From contig NZ_QTTQ01000009.1 of the NCBI RefSeq assembly GCF_003384935.1, positions 496,001 through 560,000 of the forward strand: DNA of 64,000 nt, read 5' to 3'. Shown in pieces: positions 56,070-64,000 of this stretch. A program made the position numbers and the translations under genes. Positions within the stretch are counted from its first letter, which is position 1. Each line of letters opens with the position of its first letter. The notes under the pieces are model-generated. The model saw only the letters and a list, made by a program, of their open reading frames with translations. It was not told the origin of the DNA and made no database searches. Source of the stretch: Lutibacter oceani. GTDB lineage: Bacteria; Bacteroidota; Bacteroidia; Flavobacteriales; Flavobacteriaceae.

Positions 56070-56473
56070 TTAAAAAAAATTAGGTTTTATAAAATTACAA
56101 ATAATTCTTTTCATTTTGAAGCTTTAAAAAACCTAATTAAAATAGTAATTCTTAATAAAAAGAGTCATAATATAAAATTATAACTAAAGAATAATTATCC
56201 ATTGAGTTGTCAGGTAAAATTTTCCTGTAAAAAACACCTTTATGGTAAATTGGCATTGCATATAAACCCAAAATTGTTGTATTCTGAATATTCTGATACC
56301 AGGGATTTTAGCCAACAAATACAGGTGGTAATGGATTGACAATAATTTTACCTGCCAACTTAAACAGTGTTAATGCTTTTATAATGGTTAAAAAAAGTCT
56401 GTTTAAACCAATTTTTTGAATAAAAATCGTATATTTATATCTTATTTTTTAACCCCAAAAACCCCAAAATCAC
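56070..56473. other. 404-bp intergenic region upstream of the secreted nuclease
   Basis: No open frame of interest was seen. It holds the 158-bp inverted-repeat element described separately, and an AT-rich stretch before the nuclease start. TATATTTA (near 56431) resembles a -7 element but lacks the final G. Confidence 0.6.
56204..56361. repeat. 158-bp inverted-repeat element, candidate MITE relic
   Basis: GAGTTGTCAGGTAAAATT at the left end (56204-56221) and its inverted partner at the right end (56344-56361; reading AAGTTGGCAGGTAAAATT on the minus strand) match at 16 of 18 positions. The 122 nt between them are non-coding. Terminal inverted repeats around a short non-coding core are how miniature inverted-repeat transposable elements look. 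No target-site duplication is clear, so it may be an old copy or a regulatory palindrome. Confidence 0.5.
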
Positions 56474-59400
56474 ATGAAAAAAATTACTTTTTTAGTAATG
56501 CTTATTCCTTTTTGGATTCAAGCACAAATTCCTTCGTATTATAACGATGTGAATTTAAACCTTTCAGGAACCAATTTAAAAGATGAATTGGCTTCAAAAA
56601 TTATTAGTACACACACCAATTTTTTATCTTACTCTCAAGTCTGGGATGCTTCAAAAATTACAGATCTAGACCCTAGTGACGCAACAAATTCTAATGTTAT
56701 TTTAATTTATGGTTATAATGATACTGATGGGAATTACATTACGGATAGAACTAGAAGTAAAGATGCAAATGGTGGAACCGCTGGAACCGATTGGAATAGA
56801 GAGCATACCTATGCTAAATCGTTAGGAGTTCCAAATTTAGGAACATCAGGCCCTGGTTCAGATGCACATCATTTACGCCCTTCAGATGTTACTTTTAACG
56901 GACAGCGCAGTAGCAAGAAATTTGCGTCAGGAATTGGAAATGCTGGAGATTCTAACGGAGGTTGGTATCCTGGTGACGAATGGAAAGGTGATATTGCCAG
57001 AATGATGATGTATATGTATTTGCGTTATGGAAATCAATGCTTACCAACTGGTGTTGGAATAGGAAGTGCTTCAGCAACTCCTGATGACATGATTGATCTT
57101 TTTTTACAATGGAATGCTGAAGATCCTGTTTCTCAAATAGAAAAAAACAGAAACCAATATCATGGAAATTCAACGAATGCTTTTGCTCAAGGAAATAGAA
57201 ATCCTTTTATAGATAATCCTGCTTTTGCAACTCAAATTTGGAATGGACCGCAAGCTGAAGATTTATTTGGAAATAGTGTTCCAGACACTGAAGCTCCAAC
57301 AGCTCCGTCAAATGTAATAGCTTCTAATATTACAAATTCAACATTAGATTTAAACTGGACTGCTTCAACAGATAATATTGCTGTGAGTTCTTATGATATT
57401 TATAAAGACGGCATCTTTTTGGCTTCTTCAACAACAAATTCATATTCAGTAATAGACTTAACACTAAATACAACTTATGATTTTACTGTGTTTGCTAAAG
57501 ATGCAACTGGCAATACATCTGGTATAAGTAATACTGAAACTATTACAACAACAAATATTATAGATACTGAGGCTCCAACTTCAATAACAGATTTAATTGC
57601 AAGTAATACAACTAGTTCAACTACAAGTTTATCTTGGGCAGCTTCAACAGATAATATAGCTGTTACATCTTATGAAATTTCAAAAGATGGTGTGTTTTTG
57701 GCTTCATCAACAACAAACTCATATTTAGTTACTGGATTAATGCCAACCACAAGTTATACATTTAGCGTTATTGCAAAAGATGCTGCGGGTAATAATTCTA
57801 CAATAAGTAATACTGCAACTACAACTACTTTAGATGTTGTTAGTGGTAATGACATTTTTATTTCAGAATATGTTGAAGGTTCTTCAAACAATAAAGCTAT
57901 TGAAATTGCAAATTTTACTGGAAACACTGTTGATTTATCGGCTTATTCATTAAAAAGAAATACAAACGGAGGCTCTTCTTGGGGAGCAGCTTTAGTTTTA
58001 TCTGGTCAATTAATAAATGAAGCTGTATTTGTTGCTGCCAATAGTTCTTCAACTAGTGTAATTTTAAATGTTGCTGATTTAACTTCAAGTTCAGATGCTT
58101 TATTATTTAACGGAAATGACCCAGTCGGTCTTTTTAAAAATAATGTGCTAATTGATATTGTTGGAACTTTTAATAATGGTACTGCAAATTTCGCAGCTGA
58201 TACAACTTTAAGAAGAAAAACATCAATAACAAATCCTTCAACAACTTACAATGTGAATGACTGGGATTCTTTTTCAACTGATACTTTTGATGACTTAGGT
58301 TCTCATGCTGCTTCGGGAGGAGGAACAGCAGATACTGAAGCTCCAACAGCACCAGCTGGATTAACTGCTAGTAATATATCTGAAACAGCTTTGGATTTAT
58401 CTTGGACTGCTTCAACAGATAATATTGGTGTAACAAATTATGAAGTTTATAAAGACGGAACTTTATTCTCCACTGTTGTAAATACTTCAATTAATATAAC
58501 AGGTTTAAGCGCTGCTACTACATATAGTTTTAGTGTAACAGCAAATGATGCTGCAGGAAACACTTCAACTAATAGTAATACTGTAAATACTTCTACAATA
58601 GATATTACATCGCCATCTACTCCTCTTAATTTTATTAACACTAATACAACCCAAACAAGTACTTATTTATCTTGGGATATTTCAACAGATAATGTAGGAG
58701 TTAGCGACTATGCAATATTTATAGATGGTATATTATTAACTACAACAACAAATAATTTCTACAATGTTATTAACTTAATTCCAGAAACAACATACGCTTT
58801 TACCATAATGGCAAATGATGCTTCAGGAAATAGTTCAACACTAAGTAATGCTATAAATGTAACAACATTAAGCAGTGGAGGAAGCGGAAGTGGAAATGAA
58901 CTTTTTATTTCTGAATATATTGAAGGCTCTTCAAACAACAAAGCTATTGAAATTGCAAATTTTACAGGAAATACTGTTGATTTATCCACTTATTCTTTAA
59001 AAAGGAATACAAATGGTGGTTCTTCTTGGGGAGCAGCCTTTAATTTAACAGGCCAGATACTGGATGGAGATGTTTTTGTTGTAGCTAATAGTTCAGCAAC
59101 CAGCACTATTTTAAATATTGCAGACTTAACTTCTAGTTCAGATGCTTTATTGTTTAACGGAAATGACCCTGTAGGTTTATTTAAAAATGATGTACTTATA
59201 GATATTGTTGGAACTTTTAATAATGGTTCTGCAAATTTTGCTGCTGATACAACTTTAAGAAGAATAGCAACAATTACAAATCCTTCAACAACTTATAACA
59301 CAAATGAATGGATATCTTTTTCAACGGATACTTTTGATGATTTAGGATCTCATACGGTATCAGGAGGAGGAAATGGAATTTCTGATATTCTTTTTGCTCA

Positions 59401-60175
59401 TTCATTTGAAACAGATTGGGATGGCTGGATTGATGGTGGATCTGATTGCTATAGAATAAATAGCCAATATTCTTTTGATGGAAATTATTCTATTAGAATT
59501 AGAGACAATTCAGGGATACAATCTGCAATGACATCTAGTTCTTATGATGTATCTGCTTATGAAAATTTAGAAGTGAAGTTTGATTTTTATAGTGACAGTA
59601 TGGAATCTAATGAAGATTTTTGGCTACAATATTTTGATGGATCAACTTGGCAAACTGTAAAAGCCTTTGTAAGTGGAACAGATTTCAATAATAGTGAATT
59701 CACTGAAAGCATTGTTACAATTTCTGCTGCCACCTATAATTTCCCAGCAAATGCACAATTCAGATTTCAATGTGATGCCAGTTCAAATTCTGATGCTATT
59801 TATATTGACAATGTAATTGTAACAGCTACTTCGGGTATCGCTGCAAAACGAGCTATAAAACCGTTTATTCAAAAGAAAGTAAAGACTTACTCGTCCAACT
59901 TACCTGAAATTGAAGAAATGAATTTTTACCCAAACCCTAGTTCTATTGCAACTAAAATAGTTGCTGAAATTGATATTGAAGATGATATTGTAAATGTTGA
60001 AGTTCTTATTGCAAATGTACAAGGAAGGATAATTAAAACAATAAATATCGATAACTTAAAAAATGAATATTTCGAACAAAATATGGATATTTCTAATTTA
60101 AAAAGCGGTATTTATTTTGTAAAAATCACATCAAATAAAGGATTAAATATTACTAAAAAGTTAATTGTACAGTAA
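56474..60175 (+). CDS. Large secreted endonuclease with FN3 and lamin-tail repeats, T9SS-exported
   Basis: The 1233-residue protein has a signal peptide (residues 1-18). The endonuclease I domain (about 19-260) has the His-metal motif WNREHTYAK and the second block GSDAHHLRPSD, with a following NGQRSSKKF. Then comes a repeated unit: two fibronectin type III domains plus one lamin-tail domain (residues about 271-619), copied at about 620-968. A jelly-roll or MAM-like domain follows (about 970-1125), then a T9SS type A C-terminal domain (MNFYPNPSSIATKI ... LKSGIYFVKIT). It probably degrades extracellular DNA for nutrients while held at the surface. Confidence 0.9.
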   Translation: MKKITFLVMLIPFWIQAQIPSYYNDVNLNLSGTNLKDELASKIISTHTNFLSYSQVWDASKITDLDPSDATNSNVILIYGYNDTDGNYITDRTRSKDANGGTAGTDWNREHTYAKSLGVPNLGTSGPGSDAHHLRPSDVTFNGQRSSKKFASGIGNAGDSNGGWYPGDEWKGDIARMMMYMYLRYGNQCLPTGVGIGSASATPDDMIDLFLQWNAEDPVSQIEKNRNQYHGNSTNAFAQGNRNPFIDNPAFATQIWNGPQAEDLFGNSVPDTEAPTAPSNVIASNITNSTLDLNWTASTDNIAVSSYDIYKDGIFLASSTTNSYSVIDLTLNTTYDFTVFAKDATGNTSGISNTETITTTNIIDTEAPTSITDLIASNTTSSTTSLSWAASTDNIAVTSYEISKDGVFLASSTTNSYLVTGLMPTTSYTFSVIAKDAAGNNSTISNTATTTTLDVVSGNDIFISEYVEGSSNNKAIEIANFTGNTVDLSAYSLKRNTNGGSSWGAALVLSGQLINEAVFVAANSSSTSVILNVADLTSSSDALLFNGNDPVGLFKNNVLIDIVGTFNNGTANFAADTTLRRKTSITNPSTTYNVNDWDSFSTDTFDDLGSHAASGGGTADTEAPTAPAGLTASNISETALDLSWTASTDNIGVTNYEVYKDGTLFSTVVNTSINITGLSAATTYSFSVTANDAAGNTSTNSNTVNTSTIDITSPSTPLNFINTNTTQTSTYLSWDISTDNVGVSDYAIFIDGILLTTTTNNFYNVINLIPETTYAFTIMANDASGNSSTLSNAINVTTLSSGGSGSGNELFISEYIEGSSNNKAIEIANFTGNTVDLSTYSLKRNTNGGSSWGAAFNLTGQILDGDVFVVANSSATSTILNIADLTSSSDALLFNGNDPVGLFKNDVLIDIVGTFNNGSANFAADTTLRRIATITNPSTTYNTNEWISFSTDTFDDLGSHTVSGGGNGISDILFAHSFETDWDGWIDGGSDCYRINSQYSFDGNYSIRIRDNSGIQSAMTSSSYDVSAYENLEVKFDFYSDSMESNEDFWLQYFDGSTWQTVKAFVSGTDFNNSEFTESIVTISAATYNFPANAQFRFQCDASSNSDAIYIDNVIVTATSGIAAKRAIKPFIQKKVKTYSSNLPEIEEMNFYPNPSSIATKIVAEIDIEDDIVNVEVLIANVQGRIIKTINIDNLKNEYFEQNMDISNLKSGIYFVKITSNKGLNITKKLIVQ
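57284..59377 (+). repeat. Tandem duplication of a 1047-bp coding module
   Basis: The FN3-FN3-LTD unit at 57284-58330 is repeated at 58331-59377. Landmarks are offset by exactly 1047 nt (349 codons) throughout: the DTEAPTAP starts at 57284 and 58331 and TGAAATTGCA at 57901 and 58948. The lamin-tail halves are nearly identical at protein level, whereas the FN3 halves have diverged more. Confidence 0.85.
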
Positions 60176-60197
60176 GTATAAAAAACAATTTAAAATA

Positions 60198-60236
60198 TTA
60201 GCCTCTTCTTTTTAAAAAGAAGAGGCTTTTTTTATT
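60198..60236 (+). terminator. Terminator after the secreted nuclease
   Basis: AGCCTCTTCTTTTT and AAAAAGAAGAGGCT are perfectly complementary (the central pairs forming the loop) and are followed by TTTTTTTATT. A strong signal. Confidence 0.92.
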
Positions 60237-60305
60237 CCAACAATATAAATTATAGTCTTAAAAACAAGAAACTCTTGAAAATCTGACGATTAACAAGAGT
60301 TTTTG

Positions 60306-60391
60306 TACTCGAGATGGGACTTGAACCCATACGGGCCTTACAGCCCACTGGATTTTAAGTCCAGCGTGTCTACCAATTCCACCACTCGAGC
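60306..60391 (-). tRNA. tRNA-Leu (TAA anticodon)
   Basis: The 86-nt class II tRNA has acceptor GCTCGAG/CTCGAGT (first pair G-T) and anticodon stem CTGGA/TCCAG around CTTAAAA, giving TAA. It also has the long variable arm typical of leucine and the T-arm ATGGG-TTCAAGT-CCCAT. CCA is not encoded. Confidence 0.95.
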
Positions 60392-60412
60392 ATTGGTATG
60401 TTTATATTGTAG

Positions 60413-60484
60413 AGCGAAAGACGGGATTTGAACCCGCGACCCTCACCTTGGCAAGGTGATGCTCTACCCCTGAGCTACTTTCGC
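60413..60484 (-). tRNA. tRNA-Gly (GCC anticodon)
   Basis: The 72-nt tRNA has acceptor GCGAAAG/CTTTCGC, D-loop with AGGGGTA, anticodon stem TCACC/GGTGA around TTGCCAA (GCC at 34-36) and T-arm GCGGG-TTCAAAT-CCCGT. It lies 21 nt from tRNA-Leu on the same strand, so the two probably form one transcript, tRNA-Gly first. Confidence 0.96.
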
Positions 60485-60614
60485 AGTCATATTTTAAAGA
60501 ACAACATTTAATTTTTTATCTCAAATGCGAGTGCAAATTTAAAACAATTCTTATAACAACAAAGCCTTTTTTAAAAATTATTTAAATTATTTTTTTAATC
60601 TCCTTATTTTAAGG

Positions 60615-60644
60615 TTGTAATTCTCTAATAATAAAATATATTTG
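60615..60644 (+). promoter_or_regulatory. Promoter of the ctaB-oxidase operon
   Basis: TTG (60615-60617), 19 nt, then TATATTTG (60637-60644), close to the full Bacteroidota consensus. The ctaB start lies 21 nt downstream. Confidence 0.78.
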
Positions 60645-60665
60645 CACAGATTTTAATGAAACTTA

Positions 60666-61571
60666 ATGCAAAAAACCTTAAATTCTATTAATCATAACGT
60701 GAACTTTTCAGCAATATTTAGCGATTTTAAGCAATTAACAAAGGTTGGCTTATCTCTTAGTGTTGTCTTTTCATCATTGGCTGGTTATTTATTAGCCGTT
60801 GAAGAAATTCAATTTTCAATACTTTTTATGTTGGCAATTGGTGGTTATTTAATGGTTGGTGCTTCAAATGCTTTCAATCAAATTATAGAAAAAGATACAG
60901 ATGCTTTAATGAAACGCACAATGAACAGACCTTTACCAACAGGTAGAATGCATGTTTCAATGGCATTAGTAATTGCAATTTCTTTTACAATAGTTGGTTT
61001 GACCATTTTATATAGTATCAATCCTAAAAGCGCTTTGTTTGGTGCAATTTCTATATTTTTATATACAAGTATTTATACCCCTTTAAAATCAATAACTCCA
61101 TTATCGGTTTTTGTGGGCGCAATTCCAGGTGCAATTCCTTTTATGTTAGGCTGGGTGGCAGCTACTAACGATTTTTCTATTGAACCTGGAATGTTATTTT
61201 TAATCCAGTTTTTTTGGCAATTTCCACATTTTTGGGCAATCGCATGGTTGCAATATGACGAATATAAAAAGGCTGGTTTCAACTTAATGCCAATGGGGCA
61301 AAAAAACAAAAAAGCTGTTATCCAAATCATAATTTATACTATCTGTTTAATAATTGTTTCTGTAATTCCTGTTTTAAAAATGACAGGAAGTTTTTATATT
61401 TACCCAATTACAGCAGTTATTTTAGTTGCTTTAGGAAGCACAATGTTGTATTATGCAATAAAATTATACAAATATCAAACTAATAAAGAAGCAAGGCAAT
61501 TAATGCTATCTAGTGTATTATACATAACTTTGATTCAAATAATTTACGTAGTAGATAAATTTTTACATTAA
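60666..61571 (+). CDS. ctaB: Protoheme IX farnesyltransferase
   Basis: The 301-residue UbiA-type prenyltransferase has about nine membrane helices. The first Asp-rich motif is NAFNQIIEKDTDALMKRTMNRPL (DxxxD type) and the second is YDEYKKAGFNLMP. It turns heme b into heme O for heme-copper oxidases. As the first gene of the operon that follows with oxidase subunits III and IV, its context is exactly what is expected. The gap to the next gene is 3 bp. Confidence 0.95.
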   Translation: MQKTLNSINHNVNFSAIFSDFKQLTKVGLSLSVVFSSLAGYLLAVEEIQFSILFMLAIGGYLMVGASNAFNQIIEKDTDALMKRTMNRPLPTGRMHVSMALVIAISFTIVGLTILYSINPKSALFGAISIFLYTSIYTPLKSITPLSVFVGAIPGAIPFMLGWVAATNDFSIEPGMLFLIQFFWQFPHFWAIAWLQYDEYKKAGFNLMPMGQKNKKAVIQIIIYTICLIIVSVIPVLKMTGSFYIYPITAVILVALGSTMLYYAIKLYKYQTNKEARQLMLSSVLYITLIQIIYVVDKFLH

Positions 61572-61574
61572 AAA

Positions 61575-62156
61575 ATGAAACAATCTTTAGAACAAGAATA
61601 CAAACAAGCAAAAAGAAAATCTGCAAAACCTATGCTTTGGGTTTCTATGATTAGTATGACAATGATGTTTGCTGGTTTAACAAGCGCATATGTTGTTAGT
61701 AGAAAAAGAAACGATTGGGTTTCTTTTGATCTCCCTAATGCTTTTTATATAAGTACAGTATTAATAATTTTAAGTAGTATTACTTTTATTTTAGCAAAGT
61801 ACTTTATTAAAAAAGACAATAGACAATTAACAACTGTGCTTTTATTAAGTACACTACTTTTAGGTTTAGGTTTCATTTATTATCAACTTGAAGGATTTAA
61901 GGAATTATTTAATGCAGGGTTGGTTTTTGCAGGTGCAGAAAGTACTGTAAAATCATCATTTATTTATGGAATTACATTAGCACATTTAGCACATATTGCA
62001 GCAGGTATTATTGTACTTTTAGTAGTATTGGTAAATCATTTTAATAAAAAATATTCATCTAAAGATTCACTTGGATTAGAATTAGGTGCTATTTTCTGGC
62101 ATTTTGTTGATATACTATGGATTTACTTGTTTTTATTTTTCTATTTTATTAGATAA
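61575..62156 (+). CDS. Cytochrome c oxidase subunit III (short form)
   Basis: The 193-residue protein has five membrane helices and the subunit III signatures MISMTMMFAGLTSAYVVSR and the late IFWHFVDILWIYLFLFFYF. It belongs to the heme-copper oxidase subunit III family that stabilises the core subunits I and II, which are not in this window. It is 3 bp from ctaB and 55 bp upstream of a second, larger subunit III gene. Confidence 0.92.
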   Translation: MKQSLEQEYKQAKRKSAKPMLWVSMISMTMMFAGLTSAYVVSRKRNDWVSFDLPNAFYISTVLIILSSITFILAKYFIKKDNRQLTTVLLLSTLLLGLGFIYYQLEGFKELFNAGLVFAGAESTVKSSFIYGITLAHLAHIAAGIIVLLVVLVNHFNKKYSSKDSLGLELGAIFWHFVDILWIYLFLFFYFIR

Positions 62157-62211
62157 AAAAAATAATGTATTTTTGGCGAAACTATAACTAAAAAATCAAA
62201 ACAAAACTTAT

Positions 62212-63192
62212 ATGGAAGCAACTGTTGCTACTGAAACTAATGAAAAAACTTGGAATGGTGGAACGAATAGACCACTAGGTGCAAGTTATGGTAAAATGAT
62301 GATGTGGTTCTTCATTTTGTCTGATGCACTAACATTCTCTGGCTTTTTAGGCGCATATGGTTTAATGCGTTTTAAATTTATTGAATCTTGGCCAATTGCC
62401 GATGAAGTTTTTACGCATTTCCCTTTTTTACATGGCTTACATGCACCAATGTATTATGTGGCATTAATGACCTTTATTTTAATATTTTCATCTGTAACAA
62501 TGGTGTTAGCCGTTGATGCAGGTCACCAAATGAAAAAAGGAAAAGTAACCTTTTATATGTTACTTACAATTATTGGTGGTTTAATATTCTTAGGCTCACA
62601 AGCTTGGGAATGGAAAAATTTTATTGGAGGTTCCTATGGAGCAGTAGAATTAAATGATGGAAAAATCATTCAGTTTGTAGATGCTTCAGGACATCAAATA
62701 GAATTAGAAAAATTTGCAATCTCATCTCATTCTGAAAGAACAAAATTAACCAGAGATAAAGGTGTTTGGTTTATGAGTGAAAGTTCACTGCCTCCATTCT
62801 CTGTAGATGAAGTTATGGCAGGTTTTAAAGCAAATACAGACATTACTATTAGATTAGAGAAAATTGACCCGGCGACTAAAACAAAAACTATTGTTCCGCG
62901 CGCTGAAGCTATGACTTATTTAAATGAAATTAAAACAGTTGTAAAAGGGGCTAACCTTCAAGTAAATGAATATGGAAAACCATTATTTGCAGATTTCTTT
63001 TTCTTCATTACAGGTTTTCACGGTTTCCACGTTTTTTCTGGTGTAATTATAAATATTATCATTTTCTTCAATGTTATTTTAGGAACTTATGAAAGAAGAG
63101 GACATTATGAAATGGTTGAAAAAGTAGGATTATATTGGCACTTTGTAGATTTAGTTTGGGTATTTGTATTCACATTCTTCTACTTAGTATAA
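62212..63192 (+). CDS. Cytochrome c oxidase subunit III (long form with soluble insertion)
   Basis: The 326-residue protein shares the subunit III ends: an N-terminal FFILSDALTFSGFLGAYGLM helix and the closing YWHFVDLVWVFVFTFFYLV. Between the helix ending at about 140 and FADFFFFITGFHGFHVFSG (about 262) is a roughly 115-residue hydrophilic insertion (ELNDGKIIQFVDASG, VDEVMAGFKANTD) not found in the short subunit. The insertion should lie at one face of the membrane, probably the periplasm, and may be an assembly or docking domain. Confidence 0.92.
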   Translation: MEATVATETNEKTWNGGTNRPLGASYGKMMMWFFILSDALTFSGFLGAYGLMRFKFIESWPIADEVFTHFPFLHGLHAPMYYVALMTFILIFSSVTMVLAVDAGHQMKKGKVTFYMLLTIIGGLIFLGSQAWEWKNFIGGSYGAVELNDGKIIQFVDASGHQIELEKFAISSHSERTKLTRDKGVWFMSESSLPPFSVDEVMAGFKANTDITIRLEKIDPATKTKTIVPRAEAMTYLNEIKTVVKGANLQVNEYGKPLFADFFFFITGFHGFHVFSGVIINIIIFFNVILGTYERRGHYEMVEKVGLYWHFVDLVWVFVFTFFYLV

Positions 63193-63212
63193 TTTTTAAA
63201 AGACATTAAAAA

Positions 63213-63566
63213 ATGGCACACGCACAAGAACATACATCACACACAGGATTAATTTGGAAAGTATTTGGAATACTTTCTGTAATAACTATAGTTGAAGTTA
63301 TTTTAGGTATTGCTAAACCGGATGCATTGCATTTAACAAAAATATTAGGAACAAGTCCTTTAAATATAATTTTCCTTGTTTTAACATTGGTAAAAGCATA
63401 TTACATTACTTGGTTTTTTATGCATATGGCTGATGAAACAAAAAGCTTGCGAAGAGCAGTTGTTTGGACAGCAGTTTTCTTAATTATGTATTTAGCTACG
63501 CTTTTATTAATTGAAGGAAGTTATATAAATGGTGTTTTAGCTCCGTTAGTAAAGTGGAATTACTAA
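63213..63566 (+). CDS. Cytochrome c oxidase subunit IV family protein
   Basis: The 117-residue protein has three membrane helices. It starts MAHAQEHTSHTGLIWKVFGIL and carries the family segment LVKAYYITWFFMHMADETKSLRRAV. Small subunits IV of this type assist oxidase assembly or copper-site formation. It is 20 bp after the long subunit III and ends the operon before a strong terminator. Confidence 0.92.
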   Translation: MAHAQEHTSHTGLIWKVFGILSVITIVEVILGIAKPDALHLTKILGTSPLNIIFLVLTLVKAYYITWFFMHMADETKSLRRAVVWTAVFLIMYLATLLLIEGSYINGVLAPLVKWNY

Positions 63567-63587
63567 AACAATAAAATATTTAAATGA

Positions 63588-63618
63588 AGAAGGTGGTTTT
63601 TTTAACCACCTTTTTTTA
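63588..63618 (+). terminator. Terminator of the oxidase operon
   Basis: AAGGTGGTT-TTTTT-AACCACCTT is a 9-bp stem followed by a T run. A TATTTTTG -7-like element at 63617-63624 overlaps its tail and could drive the next gene. Confidence 0.92.
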
Positions 63619-63635
63619 TTTTTGCAAAAAACACA

Positions 63636-64000
63636 ATGAAAAAATTCTGGGTATTATTTAGCTTATTTGTTTTGCCTTTAGTATTTTATATTTTCCTTTC
63701 AAAAGGAATTTATAAATATTCTAATTTACCAATACTAACAGAAAATGTTGTTGATGTTAAACCTTTTTCAAGTGAAGAAAAAGTTACATTTAATGAAAAC
63801 TTATCAATAGTCTGTTTTTTAGGGAACGATATTAAAACTGCAAAAGGCAGTATGTTCAACCTAAATCAAACCATTTACAAACGCTACTACCAAAAGCCTT
63901 ATTTTCAAATTGTAGCAATACTTCCAAAAGGAACAGAAACAACATTTAAAGATGCTATAGAAGAGCTTTCAGCATTTACTGATATTAACAAATGGCATTT
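63636..64000 (+). CDS. Membrane-anchored protein, probably thioredoxin-fold (partial, 3' end beyond the window)
   Basis: The first 121 codons are in the window. The product begins MKKFWVLFSLFVLPLVFYIF, a single N-terminal membrane anchor or signal peptide, then an extracytoplasmic region with strands LSIVCFLGND, YFQIVAILPKG and the TTFKDAIEELSAF helix. The strand order hints at a thioredoxin-like fold, but there is no CXXC in the visible part. Its place after the oxidase genes resembles loci where SCO-like copper-delivery factors sit, yet the SCO CXXXC motif is not seen here. Confidence 0.75.
   Translation, partial: MKKFWVLFSLFVLPLVFYIFLSKGIYKYSNLPILTENVVDVKPFSSEEKVTFNENLSIVCFLGNDIKTAKGSMFNLNQTIYKRYYQKPYFQIVAILPKGTETTFKDAIEELSAFTDINKWH

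Noticed and set aside
57284-59377. Repeat considered as a mobile element or CRISPR
   Set aside because: It is in frame within one gene and encodes FN3 and lamin-tail domains; a tandem domain duplication explains it.

Overview
This window is a 64 kb piece of ordinary chromosome from an AT-rich member of the Bacteroidota, almost certainly a Flavobacteriaceae bacterium, probably marine. The evidence is: (i) secreted proteins with Ser-Gln or Ala-Gln signal-peptide ends and type IX secretion (T9SS) C-terminal sorting domains; (ii) promoters of the Bacteroidota type (TTTG or TTG, 19 nt, TANNTTTG) with few Shine-Dalgarno sites; (iii) lineage-typical families such as DUF3857, DUF5686, DUF2723, PID-CTERM, a fused NagB/PIG-L protein and paired cytochrome oxidase subunit III genes. 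The genus cannot be fixed from sequence reading alone. No phage, insertion sequence with a transposase, CRISPR array, plasmid function or rRNA operon was found.

Layout. 1-6.3 kb (minus strand): a YceI lipoprotein, two DUF3857/transglutaminase-like secreted proteins, dtd and rsgA. 6.4-14.2 kb (plus): a CorA transporter, a GNAT-nitrilase fusion, an MscS channel, tRNA-Gln (minus), a giant DUF2723 membrane protein and an overlapping polysaccharide deacetylase. 14.2-18.8 kb: a thioredoxin-fold protein without its CXXC, a membrane metallophosphoesterase, two secreted proteins with the same N-terminal module and a T9SS substrate. 18.9-24.7 kb (plus): polA, then rplM-rpsI and rpsB-tsf, with a strongly structured RNA leader before rpsB. 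24.8-33.5 kb: an amino-sugar locus made of a NagX-like acyltransferase, a sugar MFS permease and a LytS/LytTR-type two-component system on the minus strand, divergent from a deaminase/PIG-L fusion and a GH20 hexosaminidase on the plus strand.

33.6-43.7 kb (plus): pyrH-frr, a DUF5686 outer-membrane protein, an RND/MMPL exporter, asnS, rpoN and a PAP2-like membrane protein. 43.7-46.8 kb (minus): an ExbB/ExbD energy-transducing operon with a small extra membrane protein and a nearby beta-barrel protein. 47-54.4 kb: L-asparaginase, a zinc metallopeptidase, an Lrp-type regulator, accC-accB-fabH, rpmF-yceD and pdxA. 54.5-60.2 kb: ribE, a PID-CTERM microprotein containing a dinucleotide repeat, a NiCoT/UreH-like metal permease, an inverted-repeat relic and a very large secreted endonuclease. 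60.3-64 kb: tRNA-Leu and tRNA-Gly (minus), then the ctaB/oxidase subunit III, III and IV operon and a truncated membrane-anchored gene.

Most of the window is housekeeping. The points most worth a second look are: loss of all three catalytic aspartates in the proofreading domain of DNA polymerase I; a three-way-junction-like RNA upstream of rpsB; a 1047-bp in-register tandem duplication inside the secreted nuclease; the (AC)7 tract at the start of the PID-CTERM gene; a 158-bp inverted-repeat element; and the amino-sugar locus with its own two-component system.
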